A stretch of 64,000 nucleotides of DNA from positions 787,001-851,000 of the forward strand of contig NZ_CP067134.1 in NCBI RefSeq assembly GCF_028553765.1, given 5' to 3'. Under the pieces are notes generated by a model. It saw only the letters and a list, made by a program, of their open reading frames with translations. It was not told the origin of the DNA and did not search any database. The position numbers and the translations under genes were made by a program. This DNA is from Paracoccus stylophorae. Its GTDB lineage: Bacteria > Pseudomonadota > Alphaproteobacteria > Rhodobacterales > Rhodobacteraceae. The stretch's first letter is position 1, and every line of letters starts with the position of its first letter. Of the stretch, positions 1 to 7,510 are shown piece by piece.

Positions 1-276
1 CGGGTCACCATCGGCGGGGTGATCTCGCGGCTGGAGGCGAGGGGGTATCTGACCAGAACGGTGCGCAAGGACGATCGCCGGGCCCGCAGCCTGACCCTGA
101 CCGAGCGCGGCGAATCCCTGCTGAAAACGATCCAGCCGGCGATCCGCGCGACGCAGGACCAGATGATGGCCCCGCTGAACGAGGATGAGCGCGCCGAATT
201 CATGCGCCTGATCGGACGCCTGACCGAGACGGGAAACCGCTTCAGCCGCGCCCCTTACGAGAATTGCATGGAATAG
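1..276 (+). CDS. MarR-family regulator, C-terminal part (5' truncated)
   Basis: The reading frame is open from the first base and ends at a TAG at 274-276, so the N-terminus lies outside the window. What remains is the end of a winged helix-turn-helix: recognition-helix residues (VTIGGVISRLEARGYL), then the wing with the MarR signature DDRRARSLTLTERG, then a C-terminal dimerisation helix. The D-x-R pair in the wing is typical of MarR proteins. It is presumably a ligand- or redox-responsive repressor, but its target lies outside what can be seen. The family call is firm; nothing here identifies the signal. Confidence 0.85.
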   Translation, partial: RVTIGGVISRLEARGYLTRTVRKDDRRARSLTLTERGESLLKTIQPAIRATQDQMMAPLNEDERAEFMRLIGRLTETGNRFSRAPYENCME

Positions 277-537
277 ATCGGTGCGCGGCATTGCGGAGCC
301 GACCGATCTGCCGCCTCGCGCCGGCTGCCGCGAACGCGACGTCCTCTGCGCATCCTTTCGTCACGCTGCGACGCAGATGTTCCGGCGCATCGCCGAACGC
401 CCGGATCGCGTCACCGCGAGGAAAGGCTATGGTGCGCCTGGCGCGATACCGGGGGCGCTTTGCGCGGCACAATCGCGCAGCGCCTGCAACCCCCGATCAT
501 CCGCGTCTTCGTCACGCCCGCCCATGACGATTGCGCC

Positions 538-810
538 TCAGTCGACCGGCGGCCGCGACCGCACGACGCGGTCTTCCTCGTCATGCGCGGTCCTGATCGC
601 GTCCCGGGCGTCCTGGGGCAGGGCGTCGACGTCCAGAACCACCTTGCCGTCATGGACCGAGGCGATCTGTTCCGCGTCGATCCGCTGATCGCCGAATCCT
701 TCGATGTAGATCACGATATGATCGTCGGAAACGTCCCGCACGGCGCCGATGCCGACGGCCCCTTCGCGGGCAAACACTTCCCATTCGCGCCTGATATTGG
801 ACATCTTCAT
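538..810 (-). CDS. small hypothetical protein, beta-rich
   Basis: This predicts a 90-residue acidic protein. Residues about 10-60 look like a compact beta-barrel (GIGAVRDVSDDHIVIYI, then AEQIASVHDGKVVLD), resembling PRC-barrel or DUF2171-type small domains, followed by an Asp/Arg-rich tail. An AAGGAAG-like ribosome site lies about 9 bases before the ATG at 810; a second in-frame ATG is two codons later. It lies downstream of the UBP zinc-finger gene on the same strand, 30 bases away, so the two may be co-transcribed. No function is assigned. The PRC-like reading is a guess from pattern. Confidence 0.6.
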   Translation of the reverse strand: MKMSNIRREWEVFAREGAVGIGAVRDVSDDHIVIYIEGFGDQRIDAEQIASVHDGKVVLDVDALPQDARDAIRTAHDEEDRVVRSRPPVD

Positions 811-840
811 TCTTGGTGCTTCCTTGTGTTCAGGGTCGGA

Positions 841-1110
841 TCATTTCACGAGTTCATCGTCGATGAAGCAATAGGACCAGATTTCCCGTGGCTCCATGGA
901 CGATATGATCGGATGCTGCGACGTCTCCCAGTGTTTTCGCGCATGGCGGTTCGGGGAACTGTCGCAACAGCCGACATGTCCGCAGGTGCGGCAGATGCGC
1001 AGATGCACCCAGCTTGACCCCGTTTCGACACATTCCGGACACACCGCCCCCTCCTTGTCGCCCTCGGACGGGCGCGGGATCGTCATCATGTTCTTGTGCG
1101 TGCAGGTCAC
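841..1110 (-). CDS. UBP-type zinc-finger protein
   Basis: This is a small protein of 89 residues made almost entirely of one UBP-type (ubiquitin-hydrolase-like) zinc finger. The Cys/His ligands are visible in order: CTH, CPEC, CRTCGHVGCC, then H-x3-H and H-x6-H spacings ending near HWETSQHP. In eukaryotes such fingers bind the ubiquitin C-terminus; stand-alone bacterial versions are known but their partner is not established. The GTG start at 1110 is chosen because GGAGGAGC sits six bases upstream; the frame extends further upstream, but those residues do not look like part of the domain. Confidence 0.8.
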   Translation of the reverse strand: MTCTHKNMMTIPRPSEGDKEGAVCPECVETGSSWVHLRICRTCGHVGCCDSSPNRHARKHWETSQHPIISSMEPREIWSYCFIDDELVK

Positions 1111-1251
1111 GAAAGCTCCTCCGAAGGTCAGGTTCGATCCGACCGTGCCACATATCGCGGCACGGGTCCAAGTTAAGCGCAGAGGAGGCATCCGGTTCCC
1201 TCGCTCCGGCAAGGGGAACAGCGGCGGGCGGTTTCCTGACCCCGTGAAACG

Positions 1252-3195
1252 TCACCTGTCAGGAACAAAGGCGGGTGCGCGCAGCAGGCGCAGGCCGTTC
1301 AGAACCACCAGCACCGTGCCGCCCTCGTGGCCGATCACGGCCAGCGGCAGGGGCAGGTCGAAGAACAGACCGCCGGTGACCAGCACGACCATGGCGCCCA
1401 TGGCGAAGATCAGGTTCTGGCGGATGATCGTCGCGGTTCGCCGCGCCAGCCGGTGCGCCGCCGCAAGCTGCGTCATGTCTTCGGACAAAAGCGCGACATC
1501 GGCGGCCTGAAGCGCGACCTCGGACCCCGCAGCACCCATCGCGATCCCCACATCCGCACGCGCCAGCGCCGCCGCATCGTTGACCCCGTCGCCCACGAAG
1601 GCGACCTTGCCGCCGGTCGCAAGCTGACCGACCATGCGCACCTTGTCCTCGGCCAGCAGATCGGCATGGACCCGGTCCGGCTGAAAGCCCAGCTCCGCGC
1701 CGATCCGCACCGCGACCGGCCGGCGGTCGCCGGTCATCATCACGATCCGCGTGACGCCGCTGTCGCGAAGGGCCGACAGCGCCGGCGCCGAACTTTCGCG
1801 GACCCGATCGGCAAGGCTGACCGCGCCTAACACGCGGTCGTCGCGTCCGAAATAAATGACCGTCTCGGTATCATCGGCCAGCGCCCGCAGGGCCGGATCG
1901 TCGATTGCCGCCCCCATCCGTGCGGCGATGCGCGCGTTCCCGGCCCACAGCGTGCCGCCGTCCGCGTTCCCCGTGATCCCCTCGCTTGGCAGGGCGGTCA
2001 CGTTGCGCACCTCGACGGGGGCGATGTCGCGGCGCGCGGCCTCCTGCCGGATCGCGGTGGCGCTGTGATGTTCCGACTGCGCCTCCAGCCCGGCCAGCAG
2101 GGACAGGAACCGCGCCTCGTTCCCGTCAAGCGCGACCACATTGGTGACCGAGGCCTTGCCGGTGGTCAGCGTTCCGGTCTTGTCGAAGGCAAAAGCGTCG
2201 ATGGCCGCAAGGGTTTCCAGCGCCGCGCCGCCCTTGAACAGCACGCCCTTGCGGGCGGCGGCCGACAGGGCCGACAGGATCGCGGCGGGGACCGAGATCA
2301 CGATGGCGCAGGGGCTGGCCGCGACCAGCAGCACGGCTGCGCGATACAGCGCCTCGTGCCAGTCGCCCTCGATCCAGCGAAAGACCGCGAAGGCCAGGAC
2401 CGCGCCCAGCAGGACCGCGACCGTGTATCGCTGGCCGAACCATTCGCTGAAGCGTTCCGAGGGCGCCTTGGCCGCCTGCGCCTCGGTCACCAGCGCGATC
2501 ATCTGCGCGACGGTGCTGTCGGCGACGGTTTTCGTGACGGTGGCGTCCAGCACCCCGTCCAGGTTCACCGTCGCCTCGAAGATCATGTCGCCCTGCTGCT
2601 TGGTGACGGGCATGGATTCGCCGGTGATGTTGGCCTCGTCCAGCGCGCCGCGTCCGGCGGCGATCACCGCGTCGGTGGGCACCCGCGCGCCGGGCCGCAG
2701 CACGAAGATGTCGCCCACCTCAAGCGCCGCGACGGGGATTTCGTTCACGTGGCCGTCGGGTGCCTTGCGCAAGGCCGTCTCGGGTCGCAGGGCCATCAGC
2801 GCCTCGACCGCGCGGCGCGCCCTTCCAAGCGCACGATCCTCCAGCGTGGTCGAGACGCTGAACAGCGTCAGCAGCACCGCACCTTCAAAGGGCGCGCCGA
2901 CCGCCGCGGCGGCAATGGCGGCCACCACCATCAGCAGGTCGATATCCAGAACGCGGTCCCGCCACAGCGCAATCAGCGCCCGCCACGCCGCAGGCAGGCC
3001 GCCGGCCAGATACACAAGCACCAGACCGGCGTTCGACGCCCGGTCGGCGGTCACGCCCTGCATCGGCCAAAGCCCAAGCGTCGCGATGACCATCCCGAGG
3101 ACCGTGAGGGCCGTCAGCATCATCCCCCGATCCACGGCGCGCAGTTTTTTCACATCGTCCACCCGGTGTCGCAACAGGAACGTGACCGTTACCAT
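1252..3195 (-). CDS. P1B-4 type metal-exporting P-type ATPase
   Basis: This is a 647-residue heavy-metal P-type ATPase of the inner membrane, pumping metal outward with ATP. Visible motifs are TGES (191-194), the membrane metal site SPC (294-296), the phosphorylation site DKTGT (338-342), GDGVNDAA, and HEGGT near residue 623. The SPC plus HEG(G/S)T pair marks the P1B-4 subgroup, known for Co2+ or Fe2+ export (CoaT, CtpD, PfeT). As in that subgroup there is no N-terminal heavy-metal-associated domain. The ATG at 3195 leaves 81 bases to a divergent DUF924 gene. No metal regulator is adjacent. The exact metal cannot be told from sequence. Confidence 0.9.
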   Translation of the reverse strand: MVTVTFLLRHRVDDVKKLRAVDRGMMLTALTVLGMVIATLGLWPMQGVTADRASNAGLVLVYLAGGLPAAWRALIALWRDRVLDIDLLMVVAAIAAAAVGAPFEGAVLLTLFSVSTTLEDRALGRARRAVEALMALRPETALRKAPDGHVNEIPVAALEVGDIFVLRPGARVPTDAVIAAGRGALDEANITGESMPVTKQQGDMIFEATVNLDGVLDATVTKTVADSTVAQMIALVTEAQAAKAPSERFSEWFGQRYTVAVLLGAVLAFAVFRWIEGDWHEALYRAAVLLVAASPCAIVISVPAAILSALSAAARKGVLFKGGAALETLAAIDAFAFDKTGTLTTGKASVTNVVALDGNEARFLSLLAGLEAQSEHHSATAIRQEAARRDIAPVEVRNVTALPSEGITGNADGGTLWAGNARIAARMGAAIDDPALRALADDTETVIYFGRDDRVLGAVSLADRVRESSAPALSALRDSGVTRIVMMTGDRRPVAVRIGAELGFQPDRVHADLLAEDKVRMVGQLATGGKVAFVGDGVNDAAALARADVGIAMGAAGSEVALQAADVALLSEDMTQLAAAHRLARRTATIIRQNLIFAMGAMVVLVTGGLFFDLPLPLAVIGHEGGTVLVVLNGLRLLRAPAFVPDR

Positions 3196-3276
3196 GCCCC
3201 TGCCATCGGTTGCCAGCCGGGCGGTTTGCATCCGCGACCGGAACGAGAGAGCATGAAGCGGAGGGGAGGCAGCAGC

Positions 3277-3945
3277 ATGGACGAAAAACCCGGCGGCAAA
3301 CCATGGCAAGAGGTTCTTGCGTTCTGGTTCCCCGAAGGCCGCGCGCTTGACATCGACGCGGACGCTCACAAGGCGCACTGGTTCTGGCGCATGCGTGGCG
3401 GCGCGCATGACGATGTCATCCGGCGCTTCGCGGACCTCACGGCAACGGCGGCCGCCGGCGGTCTGGCGTCCTGGGAGTCCGATCCCGAAGGGCGGCTTGC
3501 GCTTGTCGTCGTGCTGGATCAGTTCTCGCGGTCGGTCTGGCAGGGCAGCGCCCGCGCCTTTGCGCAGGACAAGGCGGCACTGGCGCTGACGATGGAAGGA
3601 CTGTCGAACGGCCATTATACGGCCTTGCCGACGCCGTGGTTCAAGGTCGTGTATGGTTTGCCGCTTGGCCATTGCGAGGGGGCGGACCACCTTGCCCGCC
3701 TCGATCTGCTGATCCGGCTGCGCGAGGAGATCGCGGCCGAGGCGCCGGAGGATCTGCAACCGATCTATCGGTCGCTGGTCAGGCAGGCGCGCGACGTGAG
3801 ACGGGTGATAAAGGCGTTCGGCCGCCACCCCCACCGCAACCGCGTGCTGGGCCGCCTCTCGACCCCCGAGGAAGAAGCCTATCTGGAACGCGGCGATTTC
3901 CCGCATCTTCGCGCGTTCAATGGCAGGGATGGCGGGAAGGATTAG
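3277..3945 (+). CDS. DUF924 family protein
   Basis: This is a 222-residue soluble protein of the DUF924 family, a TPR-like all-helical fold of unknown function that is widespread in proteobacteria. Recognisable family blocks are EVLAFWFPEG near the start, the central LDQFSRSVWQGSARAFAQD, LPLGHCEG, and the C-terminal FGRHPHRN followed by TPEEEAYL. The ATG at 3277 is chosen because GGAGGGGAGG lies just upstream; another in-frame ATG at 3253 precedes that ribosome site. It diverges from the P1B-4 ATPase with only 81 bases between them, but no functional link is evident. Confidence 0.88.
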   Translation: MDEKPGGKPWQEVLAFWFPEGRALDIDADAHKAHWFWRMRGGAHDDVIRRFADLTATAAAGGLASWESDPEGRLALVVVLDQFSRSVWQGSARAFAQDKAALALTMEGLSNGHYTALPTPWFKVVYGLPLGHCEGADHLARLDLLIRLREEIAAEAPEDLQPIYRSLVRQARDVRRVIKAFGRHPHRNRVLGRLSTPEEEAYLERGDFPHLRAFNGRDGGKD

Positions 3946-4085
3946 CGGTTCTCATCGCCTGCACCTTGTTGCCGCGTCCGCCGGACAGGAACGCGACCCG
4001 CAAATATTAATCGGCGCTGCCCTGTTATCCGCGTCAATCGGCGTTATCTGCGGGGGGACCGCATCCGGTTCAGGACAGGAAAATC

Positions 4086-5021
4086 ATGGAACATGTCTCA
4101 ATCGACCTGTGGGCCGCCAATCTTGAACCGGTGGTGCCGGATCTGCCGACCTGGCTGGCCGGTCTGGAGGCGCGGGTCGCGCAGACGCGGGCGCGGGGCG
4201 GACATATGCTGGTCCTTCCGGAATTCGCCTGCGCGCAATGGCTCAGCTTTGCACCGGCGGACATGCCCGCAGACCAGACAATGGGCTGGCTGTTCGAAAC
4301 CGGACAGATCGCGCTGGATGCGATTGCCCTGATGGCCGCGAAACATCAGGTGTCGATCCTGGCCGGAACCATCCCGTTCAAGGCCGAACCGGTGGATGGC
4401 GTTCCCGCCTATTTCAACCGCGCATGGCTGCTGACGCCCGACGGTGCGCGCCACAGCCAGGACAAGCTGAGCCTGACGCCGCTTGAGGCGCAGGGGGTCG
4501 GCGGCATCACCGTTCCCGGCGAGACGATCAATGTCATCCAGTGGAACGGGCTGCGGATCGCGATGATCATCTGCCTCGACAGCGAATTCACCGATCTGTG
4601 GTCGCGGCTGGGCAAGCTTGATCTGGATCTGGTCATTGTTCCCGCCAAGACCGACATGATCACCGGCTATAACAGGGTGTTCGCCTGCGCGCGGGCGCGC
4701 GCGATCGAGTTGCAGACCGTCGTCTGCGTCCTGGGCGCCGTCGGCGCGCCTCTGGGCGTTCCCTCGACGGATACGGGCGTGGGCGGCGCCAGCGTCTTCC
4801 TGCCCTGCGACGTGGCGGTTTCGCTGGACGGCATTTACGCCACCATCGCGCCCCAGACCGCCGCGATGATGACCGATCACGTGCTGGTCGCCGCCGATAT
4901 CCCGGTCGGCGTGTGCCGCAGGCTGCGGAACGGCCATGCCGAGGCGGAAATCTGTCCGGCAAGCTGGGATGCGGGGCATCTGACCGTCATTGACCCCGGC
5001 GCTGCGGCACAGGTGGCGTGA
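4086..5021 (+). CDS. carbon-nitrogen hydrolase (nitrilase family)
   Basis: This is a 311-residue cytoplasmic amidohydrolase of the nitrilase superfamily, which cleaves C-N bonds in amides or nitriles through a Glu-Lys-Cys triad. All three residues are present: E46 in VLPEFAC, K127 in SQDKLSL and C163 in IICLDSEF. The Cys is followed by LDSEF rather than the YDxRFP of omega-amidases, so it belongs to a less defined branch. It is preceded by a 140-base gap and followed by a strong hairpin terminator, so it is probably monocistronic. The substrate cannot be predicted. Confidence 0.88.
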   Translation: MEHVSIDLWAANLEPVVPDLPTWLAGLEARVAQTRARGGHMLVLPEFACAQWLSFAPADMPADQTMGWLFETGQIALDAIALMAAKHQVSILAGTIPFKAEPVDGVPAYFNRAWLLTPDGARHSQDKLSLTPLEAQGVGGITVPGETINVIQWNGLRIAMIICLDSEFTDLWSRLGKLDLDLVIVPAKTDMITGYNRVFACARARAIELQTVVCVLGAVGAPLGVPSTDTGVGGASVFLPCDVAVSLDGIYATIAPQTAAMMTDHVLVAADIPVGVCRRLRNGHAEAEICPASWDAGHLTVIDPGAAAQVA

Positions 5022-5034
5022 CGATTGGGCCGCC

Positions 5035-5065
5035 GGCGTCAGGCCAGCGCCTGACGCCATTTTTT
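5035..5065 (+). terminator. intrinsic terminator of the nitrilase gene, overlapping the esterase 3' end
   Basis: A 9-bp perfect stem (GGCGTCAGG at 5035-5043 with CCTGACGCC at 5050-5058) has a 6-base loop and is followed by a run of six T. It begins 14 bases after the nitrilase stop. The same bases encode the last residues and stop codon of the convergent esterase. Confidence 0.85.
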
Positions 5066-6196
5066 CGTGGTGCGATGGCGCAGGAAAAAACGCACCATCT
5101 CGCGCGAGGCATCGGGACCGGCCGGATCGGTATAGCTGCCGGCTGAATGCCCGCCGGACCAGGCATGTCCCGATCCGTGGACGACCCATTGTTCGACATA
5201 GGGACGCCCCCGTCCCACGCGGTGCACGATCCGCGTGAACTCGCGCCCTCCTGGGATGCGGCCGGTCTTTTCCGCCCGGTCCAGACGGGCATAGGGTTCA
5301 AGCGCCCGCAGCGCCACGAAACGACCGTTGCGCGGGCTGACGGTTCTGTCGGAATCGCCGTGAAAGACGATGGTCGGCAGCTGAATCCTGTGCGGCAGGC
5401 CGGGATTGCCGCTTTGCATCGCAATGGGGGCGGATGCGGCATCGTAAGCCGCGCCCACCGCCAGACCGGAATGCACGCCGGCGGCGGCGAATATGTCGGG
5501 ATATGACGTGGCAAGGACCAGCGCCGCCGAGGCGCCCGCCGACAGACCGGCCACATAGACCCGGGCCGGATCGACATTGTGGTCCGCGATGATGCGGCGC
5601 GTCAGACCTGCCAATAAGGCAGGCTCGCCCGCGTCGCGCGCCTGATCGCCGCGCCGATACCAGTTCCAGCACCCGTAATGATGCGATGCGCGGGCCTGGG
5701 ACGGATACAGAACCAGAAACCCGAACTCTTCCGCCAGCGTGTTCATGCCGGTGCCGCGCGCAAAATCCAGCGAGGATTGCCCGCACCCGTGAAGCATCAC
5801 GATCAGCGGCAGCGGGTCCGGCGCTGTTCTGGCGACGGCAGGCACATAAAGCCTGTAGGAGCGCGCGCCGAATTCGCTGTCAAAGGTGCCGCTTGTGAAC
5901 GCCGATCCGCGCGGCCGCGTCGATCGGGATCGCGACGTGGCGGGAACGGCCGGCTTGCGATCTGCGCGTGGCGTGCTGTCCTTTGGCGTCTTCTTGCGCG
6001 GCCGGGCAGGGGCCTTCGCGGCCGCCTTGGCCGCAGCGGGCTTTGGGGCCGCCTTGGCGGATTTCGGCTTTCTTGTCTTCTTTGCAGGCTTGGCTGGCGT
6101 CAGCACGGCGCCCCAGGCATTGGTCACCGCCGAGATCGTTGCACGCCGAAGCTTTCGGGTCGCCTTCGCGCGGGTGCGCCTGAACGGGGCAAGCAT
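5039..6196 (-). CDS. PHB-depolymerase-like esterase with Lys/Ala/Pro-rich N-terminal tail
   Basis: This 385-residue protein has two parts. Residues about 1-98 are basic and low-complexity, rich in Lys, Ala, Pro and Arg like histone H1 tails, with no signal peptide. Residues about 100-385 form an esterase of the PHB depolymerase (feruloyl-esterase-like) family, with oxyanion-hole segment HGCGQ (136-140), nucleophile GLSAG (Ser219), an acidic segment GDSDRTV and the catalytic His in GSGHAWSGG. The family hydrolyses polyhydroxyalkanoates or aryl esters. Absence of a secretion signal suggests an intracellular role, and a phasin gene lies 13 kb away, but the substrate is inferred. GAGGTCC precedes the ATG at 6196. 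Confidence 0.85.
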   Translation of the reverse strand: MLAPFRRTRAKATRKLRRATISAVTNAWGAVLTPAKPAKKTRKPKSAKAAPKPAAAKAAAKAPARPRKKTPKDSTPRADRKPAVPATSRSRSTRPRGSAFTSGTFDSEFGARSYRLYVPAVARTAPDPLPLIVMLHGCGQSSLDFARGTGMNTLAEEFGFLVLYPSQARASHHYGCWNWYRRGDQARDAGEPALLAGLTRRIIADHNVDPARVYVAGLSAGASAALVLATSYPDIFAAAGVHSGLAVGAAYDAASAPIAMQSGNPGLPHRIQLPTIVFHGDSDRTVSPRNGRFVALRALEPYARLDRAEKTGRIPGGREFTRIVHRVGRGRPYVEQWVVHGSGHAWSGGHSAGSYTDPAGPDASREMVRFFLRHRTTKKWRQALA

Positions 6197-6526
6197 CGGA
6201 CCTCAAATCTGATAAAGAAACAGCAGGATATTCCGCCCGCAACCGGACCCGCCAAACGCGGAGGATGCGAACCGCTTTCATGTAAGCCTCGCCGGCGGAC
6301 ATGCAAGCCATCCCGGCATCCAGACCCTTGGCTGTCGTGGGTTTACGCCCCGTCAAACCCGTGTGCGCCGAAAGCCCGCCACAACAGCCCCCGCGCGCAG
6401 CCTGCCGCCGCGCGGTGCCGCAAACCGAAGCGTCGCAACCCAAGGGCGATGACGGCCTCGATTGACGCCGCGTCGTTTTCTCGACAGGCTGCAACCCAAG
6501 GGCCACGAAAAAGATCGGAAATCGCG
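6197..6526. other. 330-bp divergent intergenic region
   Basis: This gap lies between the divergent esterase and the guanidino operon and should contain both promoters. No convincing gene is present. The only structure noticed is a 13-bp direct repeat, GCAACCCAAGGGC, at 6435-6447 and 6491-6503, which could be operator half-sites for the rightward operon. A clear -35/-10 pair was not identified. Confidence 0.5.
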
Positions 6527-7510
6527 ATGTTCAATCAACCCATGTCCGGAAACGACATGCCGCGCTTTGCAGGGCCCGGCACGATGATGCGTCTGCCCGC
6601 CGCCAGCGATGCCAAGGGGCTGGACGCCTGTTTCGTGGGTATCCCGATGGATATCGGCACGTCGCACCGGTCGGGGACACGGTTCGGGCCGCGTCAGATC
6701 CGGGCGGAATCGACGATGCTGCGGCCCTACAACATGTGGACCAAGATCTCGCCCTTCGACCGGATGCAGGTGGCCGATATCGGCGACATCGCCACCAATC
6801 CCTTCGATCTGCTGGACAGCATCGCCATCATCGAACGCGCCTATGACGATATCCTGTCGCATGGCGCCATCCCCCTGGGGCTGGGCGGCGATCATACGCT
6901 GGCCCTGCCGGTCCTGCGGGCGATGGCGAAGAAGCACGGGCCGGTCGGCCTGATCCATGTGGATGCGCATGCCGATGTAAACCCGCAGATGTTCGGCCGG
7001 GACATCGCGCATGGCACACCCTTCCGCCGCGCCGTCGAAGAGGGGTTGCTGGATTGCAAGCGCGTGGTGCAGATCGGCCTGCGCGGCACCGGCTATGACG
7101 ACAGCGATTTCGACTGGCCGCGCGAGCAGGGGTTCCGCGTGGTTCAGGCCGAGGAATGCTGGCACAAATCGCTCAGCCCGCTGATGGCCGAGGTGCGCGA
7201 ACAGATGGGCGACGGCCCGGTGTATCTCAGCTATGACATCGACAGTCTCGATCCGGGCATCGCGCCGGGCACCGGCACGCTGGAGGTCGGCGGATTGACG
7301 ACCCATCAGGCGCTTGAGATCATTCGCGGCGCCGCCGGCCTGAATCTGGTCGGCGGGGATCTGGTCGAGGTCTCGCCCCCCTACGATCAGGCCGGCACGA
7401 CAGCGCTGATCGCGGCGAACCTGCTGTACGAGATGCTGTGCGTGCTGCCCCAGGCACAGGGAAAGGCCGCGCAAGACAAGGAAGCACATCGCAAGGGTGA
7501 CGTTTCATGA
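6527..7510 (+). CDS. gbuA: guanidinobutyrase / agmatinase (arginase family)
   Basis: This is a 327-residue ureohydrolase that splits a guanidino group into an amine and urea at a dinuclear Mn2+ centre. The metal ligands are clear: GGDH with H123, DAHAD at 146-150, and SYDIDSLDP with D237 and D239, followed by PGTGT. The family includes agmatinase (SpeB), guanidinobutyrase (GbuA) and related enzymes that motifs alone do not separate. The neighbours (a 2-ketoarginine decarboxylase-like enzyme and an aldehyde dehydrogenase) favour 4-guanidinobutyrate as substrate, giving GABA and urea. It is first gene of the operon, overlapping the transporter by four bases (ATGA). The ATG at 6527 has only a weak ribosome site. 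Confidence 0.8.
   Translation: MFNQPMSGNDMPRFAGPGTMMRLPAASDAKGLDACFVGIPMDIGTSHRSGTRFGPRQIRAESTMLRPYNMWTKISPFDRMQVADIGDIATNPFDLLDSIAIIERAYDDILSHGAIPLGLGGDHTLALPVLRAMAKKHGPVGLIHVDAHADVNPQMFGRDIAHGTPFRRAVEEGLLDCKRVVQIGLRGTGYDDSDFDWPREQGFRVVQAEECWHKSLSPLMAEVREQMGDGPVYLSYDIDSLDPGIAPGTGTLEVGGLTTHQALEIIRGAAGLNLVGGDLVEVSPPYDQAGTTALIAANLLYEMLCVLPQAQGKAAQDKEAHRKGDVS

Noticed and set aside
242-537. Several overlapping frames after the MarR gene
   Set aside because: None has a ribosome site, family pattern or consistent composition; the 261 bases look non-coding.
2065-3276. Upstream extension of the DUF924 frame
   Set aside because: It is antisense to the P1B-4 ATPase, low in recognisable sequence, and the ribosome site is at 3268-3276.
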